Shown piece by piece: positions 45,507-57,662 of a DNA stretch of 64,000 nt; position 1 is the first letter of the stretch; each line of letters begins with the position of its first letter. The notes beneath the pieces were generated by a model. It was given only the letters and a program-made list of their open reading frames with translations, was not told the origin of the DNA and did no database searches. Origin of the DNA: Puccinia triticina (taxonomy: Eukaryota; Basidiomycota; Pucciniomycetes; Pucciniales; Pucciniaceae); contig NC_070564.1 of NCBI RefSeq assembly GCF_026914185.1, forward strand, positions 7,316,001 to 7,380,000, given 5' to 3'. The translations under genes were made by a program, and so were the position numbers.

Positions 45507-47936
45507 TCAATGGCTGAGCTCATCGTGAACCGACCTGAGAAAATTGAACCGGTAGGCAAACACGACGAATGGCGACCGTTCCTTCAACCCTCTGCGGCCC
45601 AGATAAATCAAGGTCTCGTTGTCCGGGTCGTACTCGAAAAGCTCGATGTTTTCCTTCGCCCGTATGACTAGGCGTTCTGGGATACCTGCAGGTAATGTTC
45701 TTCCCTCTATAAGATAGGGTATAATCAAAGGCCAGTCAGTCTCGTGAAGCTGATCTGTTACCTCTTCTAGCAAAGCCAGGTCACTTCTTCGCGAGAGCGC
45801 GTCGGGCACGATGTTCTCGGTGCCCTTCTTATATCGGATTTCAATATCCATCTCGGCGAACTCCTCAATCCAGCGAAGGAGACGCTTCGTAGGCAACAGC
45901 TGGGTCTGTAAGTATGCCAGGGAAGCATGGTCAGTGTAAACCACTGTCGTCTCGACTGCGCCATCCAAATAGATGTGCCATTTCCGCCAAGTATGTATGA
46001 TAGCTAACAGCTCGCGTTCTTGCGCAGGGTAATTTCTCTGCGCCTTGTTTAGTTTACTCGACTCGAAAGCCACGGGATGTAGCAGCGAGTCGTCTCCGTC
46101 CTGCAGAAGCACCGCTCCTATGGCGAAGTCTGAGGCATCGGTCTCCATGACGAACTTTTTTAGGACGTCCGGTATTAAGAGGATGGGTGCGCTAACCAAA
46201 GCTTCCTTCAACTGACGGAAGGCTACCTCCTGCTGCGGCAGCCACTGGACTGACTGCCGTTTTGCTACTCCGCCCGCCGTTAGATCATGCAACGGGGCGG
46301 CTATCTTTGCAAAGTTCTTCACATAGCGGCGATAGAACCCGCACAGCCCGAGAAACGAACGCACGTCGTATACCGTCTGAGGCCGTGGCCAGTCGCGGAC
46401 GCAACTGAGCTTCTGCTCCATTGGACGAATCGAGTTGTATCCGATGATATGGCCAACGTACTGGATCTCTCGGAGGCCAAATGCGCACTTAGCGCCACTA
46501 CACTTCAAGTCTTCGCGCCGAAGCACCTCAAGAACTCGTTCGACATGCTGTACATGTTCTTCTTCGCTCGCCGAATAAATGAGTATGTCGTCACGGTATA
46601 CCTGGACGAACACGTCGATAAACGGTCGGAGGATCTGCGTCATCATACGCTGGAACGTCGAAGGTGCTTTCACGAGCCCAAAAGGCATTACTAACCATTC
46701 AAAATGGCCGTACTTGGTCCCAAATGCTGTTTTAGGGACATCCGATTCTGTGATCTTCATTTGGTGAAAACCCTGTTGAAGATCGATCTTCGAGAAGAAC
46801 CGTACTCCCCGCAGTGCATCAAAGCACTCTTGGATTATAGGCAGCGGGTGCCTGTCTTTCTTGGTAAGCGCGTTTACTTTTCTGTAGTCTATGCATAGCC
46901 TAACCTTTCCTGAAGTAGGATTCTTCACCATGACTATAGGTGATGACCACGCGGACGTCGACGGCCTAATAAAACCTGCTGTCTGTAAGCCTTCCAGTCT
47001 CTCTTTCAGCGTACCCAGAAGGGCCGGTGACAACTGCCGCACCGGCTGGTGGACGGCCTCAGCATCACCGGTGTTGACCAGGTGCTCTATGGTTCTAGGT
47101 TTCGAAGAAACCGACTCGATACGTCCGAAGACCCCTCCGAAGCGAATCACTAAGGACTGCAACGACTTTCTGAGCGAGGCGTCAGATCAGAACTTGGTGG
47201 GTAAGCCCACCGGCAACTCATCTCTAGGCCCTTTCACTCCCTCCGATTCCATCAAGCATAGGAACGACTCCCGGGCGCCTTTGTAGAATTTGTGACGCCG
47301 GATTGAGCGAGGTAGGAAGACCTCTTCTTCCTCTGACATTACGGCCAACTCATGAGTCATCAGACTGCAGACCGTCGACGAGGATAGGCTAAAAGGGACG
47401 ACATTACTGAATTGATCCCTTAAATGCCACGTATTTGAATTCCAGTCGGTCGATATGACATTGGTGGATATCCAATCGCGGCCAAGGATGACGTCATAAC
47501 TGGACAACGGTGCCACCCTACAAACTACTTCGAAGGCAACCCCCAAGAGAATGAAACGGACTGGTGCTAACCTGTCGTCGGACACCCGATTGCCGAAAGC
47601 TCCGGTAACTCTAAACGACTCGGCCGCTTGACTGATTGACAACTCACAATCTGAAACAAACAAACTTGACACATACGACGAACCCGCGCCGGTGTCAAGG
47701 AGGACCCTGGCCAAGCGGACCTTGACTAAATGATGGAATTCTGCGCGAACTCCTTGGGGTTCATCAGGCGCAAACTTGACGGCATGACATCCATCAATGC
47801 ACAAGCAGTCCCTCACAACATCAGCGGACAACTCCGGCTGCTTGGTGCCGGTCTTACTTGGTCCGTCTGACCCGGCTACCCCCATGCCTGGGCGGCTAGC
47901 AGACTCTTCAGCTGATTCTGTCTCACGGTGGCACAA
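45507..47936 (-). pseudogene. Gypsy A protease - reverse transcriptase - RNase H, two stops
   Basis: One reading frame with a TGA at 47187-47189 and another at 45507-45509. The protease part (47936-47190) has the LLDTGAGSSYV active-site block. The reverse transcriptase has LCIDYRKVNALTKKDRHPLP, FSKIDLQQGFHQMKI, FEWLVMPFGL and YRDDILIYS. The double Asp is kept, while Arg at the second position of the usual Y-x-D-D is uncommon. RNase H follows (FVMETDASDFAIGAVL, ELLAIIHTWRKWHIYL). In normal elements this makes cDNA from the RNA. The frame is interrupted a little further on by element B. Confidence 0.85.
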
Positions 47937-48037
47937 CTCACGGTGAGGCTCTTGTAAGTCCTTCTCAACAACAGATGGATTGCATAAGGTAGAAGAAATT
48001 ACAACTAACGTCGATGGGAGAGACTCTTCCTCACCGA

Positions 48038-49336
48038 CTATTCTTTTTTTTGGTTCTTGGCTTGATTAGCCTTCTCCCACGCCTTTTGGGCGTCGGTCTT
48101 TGGTTCTGGGCAGTTCCTCGCAGAGTGCCCCTCGACTTTGCAATTGTGGCAAGGCCACGAAGTCTTCTTCCGATTCTTGCCTCCGTCGCTGTCGGCTCGG
48201 CGCTTCCCGGATCCCGATCCTCCAGCAACTGGCGCTGCGACAGAGGTGCGGTAATGCTGGTCGTTGGCAATGGCTGCCATAACGACGTCCTTCATCGCGC
48301 AGGGATTACCGCGGATGGTTTCTCCGGTCATGAACTCCTGGACCCTTCGAGAGAGGCCCGGTGTGAGCTGAGTGATGAACGCGGTTTGTTCATCATGGGC
48401 GAAGTGGATTGTCTTCGCCTTCTGCTGCCAGGCGCAGAACCGCTCATAGAAGAACTGGACCGCCTCGTTCGGCCCTTGTCGCAGCTTATCCAACTCCGAC
48501 GCTAGTAACGCCGGCGTAGTGCCCAATGGATTCAACCGGACAAGCCACTCCTTGAACTGAGCCCAGCTTTTTGGCTGGGTGTCTTCGGCGGACGCATCGG
48601 TCCAGTCGCGAAATGCCTTCCCACTGAGGCGCTGGCTGGCTACTCGGTGCCAGATCCCTGGGTGGGCTCCGCGATCCTTGATGAGGACCGCGACTACTCG
48701 TAGCCAGGAGGTGGCGCTTTTGCCTAACCCCCCTGAAAACTTTGGACTGTCTTTGTCCGGCCATCCCTTTAGAATTTTTGATGGATTGATCTTGGGCGGG
48801 ATGACGAGCTCCGGCACATCGGCCGGTTTGGGGGCTTGGTGGAACGCCCCCTGAGGATTTTCTGCGGCTGGAGCCGCGTTCTGGTACCCAGTCTGGTGGT
48901 ACCCTCCGGCCTGAGCCAATTGTTGATACCCTTGTTGATGGTATCCTTCGGCCGGGGCCGGTGCTGCGGCTGAAGCCGAGTTTGGAGCGTGGTGGGCCGG
49001 CTGGTGTTGAGGGTGATTCACCTTCATTTGATTGAAAGCGCTTGTCAGAGACGCTTCAATCTTTCCTACGGTCTCCTCAGAGGATGCGCCAGAAGAGGGA
49101 CCTACTGTTTCGGGTTCCCAATCAAGTAAGTCATCTGCACCAGCAATCAGATACTCGCGCTGTCTCAGCCACTGACGTTGTGGGCCAGTCATGGCGTCGA
49201 CCTCCTCCTGGGTGTACTTCTCCTGATTCGCCGGCCCTGGCGGGACTTCGCCGAGATCGGCCAAAGAGCCTTTGGGCTGTGGGCGACTTTTCCCATGTTC
49301 GACATCTAGACAACGTGTGGAGGGTGGTAAAGACAA
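48038..49336 (-). CDS. Gypsy A gag protein, 432 aa
   Basis: Open frame from 49336. A retrotransposon gag domain lies about residues 180-345 (KDSPKFSGG, FKEWLVRLNPLGTTPALLASELDKLRQ), followed by a zinc knuckle CHNCKVEGHSARNC near residue 396. It would form the particle shell and bind element RNA. The N-terminal third is Ala/Gln-rich with YHQ.GYQ repeats. The frame is uninterrupted in this copy, unlike pol. Pol begins about 100 bases downstream in another frame. Confidence 0.85.
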   Translation of the reverse strand: MSLPPSTRCLDVEHGKSRPQPKGSLADLGEVPPGPANQEKYTQEEVDAMTGPQRQWLRQREYLIAGADDLLDWEPETVGPSSGASSEETVGKIEASLTSAFNQMKVNHPQHQPAHHAPNSASAAAPAPAEGYHQQGYQQLAQAGGYHQTGYQNAAPAAENPQGAFHQAPKPADVPELVIPPKINPSKILKGWPDKDSPKFSGGLGKSATSWLRVVAVLIKDRGAHPGIWHRVASQRLSGKAFRDWTDASAEDTQPKSWAQFKEWLVRLNPLGTTPALLASELDKLRQGPNEAVQFFYERFCAWQQKAKTIHFAHDEQTAFITQLTPGLSRRVQEFMTGETIRGNPCAMKDVVMAAIANDQHYRTSVAAPVAGGSGSGKRRADSDGGKNRKKTSWPCHNCKVEGHSARNCPEPKTDAQKAWEKANQAKNQKKE

Positions 49337-49654
49337 AAAATAGTAAGCTATCTCGAGCCCTTCTCTATTCTTCGAGCACTATGCTCGCTATTCTGTTGCT
49401 GAACCTCACCCAGAGGCGTCACCCTCTTAACAGGGCAACAACAACTGTCACAACTAAGGACTTCGGGACCAACCTGCACGGAACTCGGAAGTAGGAAGAA
49501 AAAACTGAAACTTCGACTGACCGCAGGGTTCTAGCGGCAAGGAGGATAAGAAGATCTTTGAACGGAGGACGGTGACGGATGCGTTGGATGGTGTGATAGT
49601 AAATCTGAAGTAAGTAGGTAAAAAAAAAATTTATTTACTACCTTGAAAGGTCGT

Positions 49655-49785
49655 AGATCCTGCGACCGAAGGTCGTGGGTTCGCGCCGAAGGCGCGTGGG
49701 TGCGCCGCAGGCGCTGGTTCCGCCCCGAAGGGGCGGTTTGCAGGCAAGGACATCAAATTCCCGCCCCGAAGGGGCGGTCACCAGG
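49655..49785. repeat. Cluster of five GC-rich hairpins with GAA/GCA loops
   Basis: Perfect stems in a row: GCGACC-GAA-GGTCG, CGCGCC-GAA-GGCGCG, GCGCC-GCA-GGCGC, and CCGCCCC-GAA-GGGGCGG twice (last two near 49720 and 49760, in a repeat with GGACATCAAATTCC). Stem sequences differ but the loop is nearly constant. Confidence 0.8.
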
Positions 49786-50036
49786 CCGGAAGGACATCAA
49801 ATTCCTGTTTCAATTTCATAGCCGTGCTACGGCCGTATTTTCTGTACGTTGTCTCTTGGTTTGGGTGTTTTTTTGCTTAGAAGGTTGTGACTCTTTGCAC
49901 TATGCAACTCTCAATTTTTTCTCTCAGTTCGGATTGTTGTTTCTCTACGAAATTTATCTCACTTTTGTTTTGTTCAGGTTTGGGTTTTTTGAAATTTCAA
50001 GTCAAGTTTTTTTATTTTGATTCCTCTCCAGAGGAA

Positions 50037-51968
50037 TGGAGGATGACAGACTCGGACAAGCTCCCGCCTTTTATGGTGCTGCTTTGCGCCTCTGCACGGG
50101 TACTGTTCATCCGAAAAAATTTCCTTTCTAGGCACCCACAAGTGAGCCAACAATCTGTATTCCCTGTTTAGATGTACAGCTGCATCACGTTATGTAGACG
50201 ACAAAACAAGCCCAGGCCTGTTCGCATGACATGAAGCCTCAAAACTCAGTGTACAGCAACAATTGGAAACTTCGAGTATATAACGGCTCTGAACAATCAA
50301 CAAGAGCTCAATGACGTCAAATTAAGAACATTCTACAAGAGTTCAATGAAGTGCGGTTCAATGTGCGGTCTGTGTGCTATGTACGTTGCATCACAAAATG
50401 GCAGATTGATTGACTTTATGGCTCCAAATCCACCAGGATGTATTCTCGGATGGTACAAGCGCCCAAAAATATGTACACAGAGCCTTCCAGATGCAGTCCC
50501 GTCTAAATAGTTTTTGCTTGCTATAAAAACCAGGACCTATCTCATGGAGCAGGAAGTTCCTCATCACCGCATCCGACATCAAGATATGGGAATGTCCACC
50601 CAAAAGCGTCCAACCCGGCCAATGTATTTCCTCGGACCTTTTGACATCATCCAAGAGGCAAGTCACAGTCCGTTTAGCAACTCTGTATCAGCCTAAACTT
50701 CCGTAGCACGCCAATCCTTACACTCTTGCATCTCCGCAGAAAGGAAAGGATGTAAAATCTGGAAAAACATACGGACTTTTCCACTATTCCAGCTCTATAG
50801 TGGTGGCGGACCCAACGGAGGGCGAAGCGAGATATTTAGTTGATATCTCAGGATATGGATCAGAAAATTCGAAGTTGCTGACCGACAACGTGTATTTTAT
50901 TGGGGGCCGACTGCTCAAGACCAGTGCTGGGACCTATCGCTGTTTTTATGAGCCCGCCCTCACAATTTCTATCGGAAGTGCCAACACCTATGTAGATGCC
51001 AGGAAACGTTCCAAGTTGATCGGAAAAGTCAACGTCTTTGGGTTCGGGACAATCACCCGCGTCGAGACTGTGAGTGGTGTCGGCCTCAACGGCTCTGCTC
51101 AGGAGAATCTTGAGGTGACGATGATGCATCACGATTGGGACAATGTCGTAAGCCTCGCTATCATTCTCTCTCGGCTCCTTAACAATACAGCTATCCAATG
51201 ATGTATCATCCACTTTGTAGAAACGAACAACAGAAGATTTTCCATGTCTCTACACCATACCGGGCAACTCGGTCCTCAAGAATGCCCATTCCTTCTTTAT
51301 TGTTGGGCTCGAAGCCATTATCATTGGCAATATCACTGGCCTAAATGAGCAGACCGGAATTTGGAATGTCACAGTAAGCTGATCTCTTGCGTCAATTTAC
51401 GAACGCAATGCCAAAAGTGTATGTCTACCTTGAATACGTAGGCATGTCTATTCTCTATCACCTCGCCCCCGGGCCACGATAACAGACCCCCAGCGACCCC
51501 CTCCATTCCCGGCACTCCGGGTCCATTGAGACCAAACCTGTAAGTGACCCACCCCGACATCAAGTAACCATATTACCGTACCTGATACTGGATTTTGTCA
51601 ACAGGAGACAAATTGGAGGTGGGGCCACCCCTCCCCCGGCAAGCAGAGCCCTTCCAAGGGAGCTCAGCACTCCCAGACCCGCGGGAATCCAACCAATGGC
51701 TACATCAAGCAACGTGCAGCCTATTCCCGGAGGCTCGAGTAGCCACCGACCTGCGGATCCGGCAGACAGCTGTGAAGCAGGCGAGATCTTCGAGGACAAC
51801 ACTCAAGCCCCCAAAGATGAAGACGACGAGCACTTTGTTAGTACTGATAAGAATGGGAAGCGTGTAGCTAAAAGCTTACCCAAGCCAACCCCAACTCTGG
51901 TTGCAAACTCTGGCTCCACCTCAAAGAGCCTCTTAGAGGCCGCAAAGAAGATGCGAACCATGTCTTGA
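50037..51968 (+). CDS. Helitron upstream gene, product unknown, exons not resolved
   Basis: Open pieces follow each other on the plus strand: about 50037-50130 (MEDDRLGQAPAFYGAALRLC), 50776-51160 (VDISGYGSENSKLLTDNVYF, GTYRCFYEPALTISIG, VNVFGFGTITRVETV), 51230-51375 and 51696-51968 (acidic tail with KNGKRVAKSLPKP). GT-AG candidates lie between them, but I could not fix all joins. The middle part has the alternating strand pattern of an OB-fold, and some Helitrons carry RPA-like genes; this is a weak inference. It lies just before the Rep-helicase on the same strand. Part of it may be damaged. Confidence 0.45.
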
Positions 51969-52394
51969 TTGCAAACACCGATGTTACACATTACATTCCT
52001 ATATGCCCCCTCCTTCCTGTCAAGCCCGTGTAAATAGCTCCCATGAATTTTACGACTCCCATCAGTAACACATCGCAAATTACAGGCTTAAGTGTCAGGA
52101 GTTTCATCCTATGTGTCCCTTGCACACATCAGCCGCACCAGGTGCAGAGGGTAAGACCTGTGTTCGGGATTGAGAGTAAGACCTGCACTTTGCTGTTAGA
52201 ATTGTCACCTGTAACGGTGTCTGTGAATACAGCAATGTGTACCGGTTGAGGCTTCAAACTGTTGCCTGTAATATAATCCTTAAACTACAGTTTTGAGGGT
52301 TCAAGTTCAACTCTGGAATGAAAATTCTCGAAGCCGGCAGACACACTCCCTTCTGGATCTCAACCTTGCGGGTTTTTTTTTTGGAACGAACACA

Positions 52395-55300
52395 ATGGCA
52401 CCCACCGGTCGAACTGGGAATGCTGCCCTTGCATCCCGCACAAGAGCACTTTTCAACCGAAGACGCTCCTCAACATCTCAACAAACACCTGCTAACCCAG
52501 CTAGAGCTAACAGACCTAGACGCGCGCCTGCAGTCCGCCCACAGAATCCTAACGACATATTCAATTTTTTGCCTGCTGAACGTCCTGTTGCTACTCGCCC
52601 AGAGAGTAATGTCGAGTCGGAGATAATTCGTCGGTTTGGTGACGAGATCCCTCTAGACGTTGGGGACATGAATGATGAATGCTCCAGTTGCGGTGCACTT
52701 CACTTTCTGGGCGAACGAACGCAGAACGACATGGGATTATTGAATGCAAGTTATTCCACCTGCTGCAGGAAAGGCCAAGTGGTATTGCCTGTCAGATACG
52801 ATGAAATAGACTACCCAAGCTTTCTGGCCGAGTTGCTGGTCGGACAAGATGATGGTGAGATGGTCAACCTGCCTATTTTAACGCACAAGTCCCATGGACC
52901 CTGACCTCCTCCTCACGTCTGTAAAACAGCTTCTTTGGAATTTCAAAACCACACCCAAGCTTACAACAACGCATTGGCATTCTCTTCTTGCGGTACCCAG
53001 GTCGATCGCAGTGTCCAAGGCCAGTTTGGCATATACACTTTCAGAGTCACAGGTGGGCTCTACCACGATATTGGATCAGTTTTTCCTAACGAAGGCAGCA
53101 GGCCAGCCTTTGCACAAATCTATGTCACTGGCGGAGACGACGAAGCGGAAGCACAGAACCGAGCCCAGCAAGCCAGATCTCCGGTTAACGTACCTCTGCT
53201 TCTTAGGCTGCAAAACTGGATGTCGACAAATAACACTTATGCACAATGGTTCCGAATGATCGGTCGGGAAATGACACCGGAGGATTGTGTACAATACTAT
53301 CTTCGCAATTATGCTACCCCTGGGCTAGATCAATGAGTTTACAATGCGCCCCGGACACTAGAGATTGGTATGGTCATCGACAACGACAACCCCGAACAAA
53401 TAGGCGAAAGAGACATCCTTCTGAGGACAATTGGTGGGGGTCTCTATCACATCACCAATGACTACAGCGGCTATCTTCCTATCCGCTACCCCCTCTTCTT
53501 CCCATACAGAGAACAAGGGTGGATTCATGGGTGGCCCAGCGGGACTGATAGGGGTGAATTCTACTCTTAGTAAACCGTTGCGTTAGCTTCAATTAACACA
53601 CTTGACTTGCAGGAGCCTCAATATCGCAATGCGAATGGTACGCTTCAATGATATTCGATCGAAACAACAAGTTCTCCGCAATCTTGAATGGGAAGCATCT
53701 GTTTCAAGAGCTGTTGGTAGACTTATACATATGTGTTGAACGATCTCGGCTCAACTTCTTTGTCTTCAATCAAGCTCAGATAAAAGCACAGATCTATCAG
53801 GGTATCCAAGAATCCTTTAGGAATGATCTCGACGTTGAGGGTCGACGAATTATACTCCCATCTTCGTTTTCCGGTTCGCCTCAAAATATGCTTCAGCTGT
53901 ACCAAGACTCCATGGCCAGCGTCCGCCACTTTGGACCACCCTCTCTGTTCATAACAATGACTGCTAATCCACATTGGCCAGAGGTTATTCGACTTCTCAA
54001 GCCACATCAACGGCCTGTTGACCGACCTGACATTGTCACAAGGATATTCCGACTGAAGCTCACTTCTCTCATTAAGTACATTGTAAAGCGTCAACGACTC
54101 GGCAAAGTCGCTGCTTGGGTCTATACCATTGAATTCCAAAAGAGAGGACTACCACATGCTCATATCATCGTCATACTGGAACGTGGAAGTGTACCGACAA
54201 CACCCGATGCAATAGACTCAATCGTCACTGCTGAGATTCCAGATCCAATCAGAGAACCTCGACTTCATGCCATCGTGACCAACTGCATGCTTCACGGTCC
54301 ATGTAATTCAGGAAGCATGTGCTGGAAGGATGGTCAATGCGGTAAAGGTTTCCCTAAGCCTTTTTCGCCCAACACACAATTGGTCGACGATTCTTATCCA
54401 AGTTACCGGAGACGAGACGATGGACGCACCTTTGTAAAGAATAATACTGAATTCCACAACCGACATGTTGTTCCGTACAATAAGTACTTGCTCTTGCGCT
54501 ACAATTGCCACATCAATGTGGAGATCCCGTATGGGATACACGCACTCAAGTATCTTTTCAAGTATATCACTAAGGGAGTCGACAGGTCCTCAATGCAAAT
54601 GACCAAAGGGGATGAGACAAGAAGATTCATCAATGGCAGGTACATTGGGCCATCAGAGGGTAAATCTGATTCTTTGGACATCAGCGTACACACTTCCCAA
54701 TCAGAGTCTGATATCTTTATTTGTATCCTACAGCAGTTTACCGGCTCCTGAGATTTGAGACAAATGAACGTTACCCGGCAATACAACGCTTAGCTATCCA
54801 CCTTGAGGATCAACAATTAGTCTACTACGTGGACGAAGAGGGTCTCCGCCAGCAAATGAGCACCGGCTCCGCGACAAGAACGACTCTGACTGAATTCTTC
54901 AGACTCAACCGGCTCGACGCGATGGGGATGGGAGTCAGAGCTCGCACACTCCTCTATCATGAAATTCCGAAATACTTTACCTGGGCAAAAGGCAAGAGGT
55001 TCAAGGCAAGGCAGCGCAGCTCAGAAATGATCGGACGTTTGTATCACGCGTCTATAAATCAAGGCGAACGTTACTTTTTGAGGCTGCTCTTGCTTCATGT
55101 ACGTGGTCCAACAAGCTTCTCACACCTGAGAACAGTGGATGGTACTACATATCAGACGTACCGGGAAGCTTGCGACGCCCTTGGTCTCTTAGTATCTGAC
55201 CAACATTACAGACAGTCTATGATCGACGCAGCGCATTGGATGACCGGAGCTGCCTTACGGTCGATGTTCTGCATGATTTTGATTCACAGTCCTCCTTCCA

Positions 55301-57279
55301 GCCCGCAAGACCTGCTTGAGGAGTTCATTGACGTGCTATCGGACGACTTAATATATAGATTACAGCGTACCTATCGCATTGCTGAGCCAACGATCGCCCA
55401 AAGAAACTCTTTGTGCTACTTTCTCATCACCCAAATCATTTTGGAGAACGGGAAGACTCTCGAGAATGTGGGACTTGCTCACATACCGACTGACAATGAT
55501 CTTTGGCGATTGTTTGAAAATGAATCAGCCGCCGAGGCGGAGCAGAGGACACGAGACCATGTCAACCAATTCCTCCAAATGTCTGAAAGGTTGAACGAGA
55601 GACAAACCTTGATCATGGAAGCCATCATTGGTCTGCATGAAAGTAACGAATCTGGACTGATATACATCGATGGACCGGGTGGATGTGGAAAAACATACTT
55701 AATGAACACCGTAATCCACTACCTCAGCGCCAATTGCGTGCCGGTGATAACTGTAGCTTCGTCCGGTGTTGCAGGGTTAATGTTGGTGAACGGAGCGACT
55801 GCTCATTCAAGATTCAAAATTCCGCTTGATTTGGACGAGAATTCTCAGTGCATTTGGAACACTCGCTCCACCTCAACAGAGGTCCTGCGAAGTACAAACT
55901 TTATAATCTGGGACGAGATATCAATGCAGAGCAGATACGCGGTCGAGGCTGTGGACCGAGCATTCAAAGAGCTCATGGACAACAATGAGCCCTTCGGAGG
56001 CAAAACGGTCATCTTCGGCGGTGACTTCCGGCAAACGTTGCCGGTTGTGCCGGGCGGGTCAATACTTGATCAAGGACATTCGTGCATGATCAACTCGGCC
56101 ATCTGGAGTCAGGTGGTTGTTTTCCAACTCACTCAGAATCTCCGATTGATCACTACCGACGATCCCGGGTCTGCGCAGGCCAACGCGATATTCTATCGTT
56201 GGCTTCTATCCATTGGAAACGGATCTGACCAGACTGACTTCACAGCTGATGTCAACCTCGCCTTTGGAGCGGTCTACACGAACTCCGACCTGTCCGTAGT
56301 TGCTGAACGGGCTATCCACACCGTCTACGGTGACATGACCTATGTCCTGAGTACAAGCGAAGATCAAGCTTGCGAGTACTTCGCCAGTCGGTTAATCTTG
56401 GCACCGCTGAATGCTGACGTCAACCGAGTCAACTCTCTTTGTCTATCACGCATGGGCGGTGATGTGTTCACCTCACACTCAATAAACCAAATGCGCAACG
56501 AAGAGGACGGTGAAGATAGTGATGAAGCCATACCCGAAGAAGTGTTACGTACGTTTTCAATACCCGGTTTCCCCGAATCCGACCTCTCCTTAAAGGTTGG
56601 AATGCCCGTGATCTTATTACGGAACTTGAGTTTGAAGAAAGGACTTTCAAACGGCACCAGACTCATGGTTCTCGCGATTAGGACTGATGCACTATGGTGC
56701 AAGATACTCACAGGTTGCTGTGTTGGTGAAAAGGTCTTGATCCCTAAAATCACATTGATTCACAAGCCAGACCGTGTATACGCCGTCACGTTCTCCCGAC
56801 ACCAGTTCCCGGTGGCGATTGCCTTTGCATTGACCATCAACAAAGCTCAAGGTCAATCTCTATCAAAGGTTGCGGTCTACCTACCGCAGCCTGTCTTTGG
56901 GCACGGACAGCTATACGTGGCGCTGTCACGAGTGACAACTATAGCCGGGTTGTCCATCTGCATGGTTCAAGATCCTCAATTGCCACCGATGACTTCAAAT
57001 GTTGTCAACCTTGACATCATCAGGAGATGCCATGGAGATGTATCCGCCAATGAATGTGAGCACTATGTTCTACATAATGTACATGTCACCCATACAAGCC
57101 TGACTTTCTCCCTTCTGCCCCTGTCCCCAGAATACAACACTGGCAACGAAATTCATCATCCTCTCACTAAACAAACTCTACATACAAGATCTGATATGTT
57201 CTTCTTAGCTGATGTGATTGTTCGCAGTTGTGTAGCGCATGTGTTGAAAAGTATTCATACAGCCCAATTTGCCCAGTGA
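52395..57279 (+). pseudogene. Helitron Rep-Pif1 helicase, four exons, one stop
   Basis: Exons 52395-52854, 52930-53553, 53613-54659 and 54734-57279 join in consistent phase with GT-AG borders, giving 1558 codons. A TGA at 53334-53336, where an Arg-type codon is expected before VYNAPR, is the only break. The N-terminal part has Cys pairs (CSSCG, CCRKG). The HUH Rep domain has FITMTANPHWPE, the KRGLPHAHI motif with its two His, and YLFKYITKG. The Pif1 helicase has the Walker A block [28 protein letters not shown], and the late motifs [14 protein letters not shown] and YVALSRVT. Rep nicks and moves a single strand, and the helicase unwinds it. Confidence 0.9.
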
Positions 57280-57568
57280 CAAGATTCCCCCCCAGGGAGG
57301 TATGCAAGTCAAGGGGCAAAGCCAAGCATGAGGGACAGATTTCTCTGCAACAAACAGGGGACTTTATACCATTTGGATCTACGGCCAAGTTGTGGTTCCC
57401 ATGTATGTACATAAATACATTTACATATAAATAGTGTACAGATGAGAATTCATCAGTTCGCATCCTAAACATATTTATTGTTATATGTACAAAATAAATC
57501 AAATGTGTCATTATGCCACAATGTAGAGTTTCAAATCAAGGTGTGTAACATGTTCCAGATCCCAGTTC

Positions 57569-57606
57569 CTAGGGGACCGGGGCGCTCGCCGCCCCGTCTC
57601 CCCTAG
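57569..57606. repeat. Helitron 3' terminal palindrome ending in CTAG
   Basis: CTAGGGGA-CCGGGGCG and its inverse CGCCCCG-TCTCCCCTAG pair around a small CTCGC loop. The terminal CTAG is part of the stem. This is longer than the usual Helitron end hairpin, which lies about 10 bases before CTRR. Confidence 0.8.
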
Positions 57607-57648
57607 TAGTAATTATGACGAGTTGTTATGATCGGATGGTTGACTTTA

Positions 57649-57661
57649 GCTCTCGCTACCA
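57649..57661 (-). promoter_or_regulatory. Primer-binding-like site of Gypsy A
   Basis: Minus strand reads TGGTAGCGAGAGC one base inside the 5' LTR. It begins TGG as expected for pairing with a tRNA CCA end and resembles the Met-type sites of other Gypsy elements. Confidence 0.6.
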
Positions 57662-57662
57662 C

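Larger units (their letters stand above)
49631..57606 (+). mobile_element. Helitron in the leader of Gypsy A
   Basis: It encodes a Rep-helicase (52395-57279, plus) and an upstream multi-exon frame (50037-51968). The right end is clear: a hairpin followed by CTAG at 57603-57606 and then T, the expected CTRR-T junction. The left end is less clear and is placed near 49631, where the gypsy leader changes to a stretch of short hairpins; a TC start after A was not firmly found. Helitrons make no target duplication, so no repeat supports the left border. Confidence 0.8.

Noticed and set aside
49671..49775. CRISPR-like appearance of repeated GC hairpins
   Set aside because: The repeats differ in sequence, spacers are very short and there are no cas genes. 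The genome is eukaryotic.
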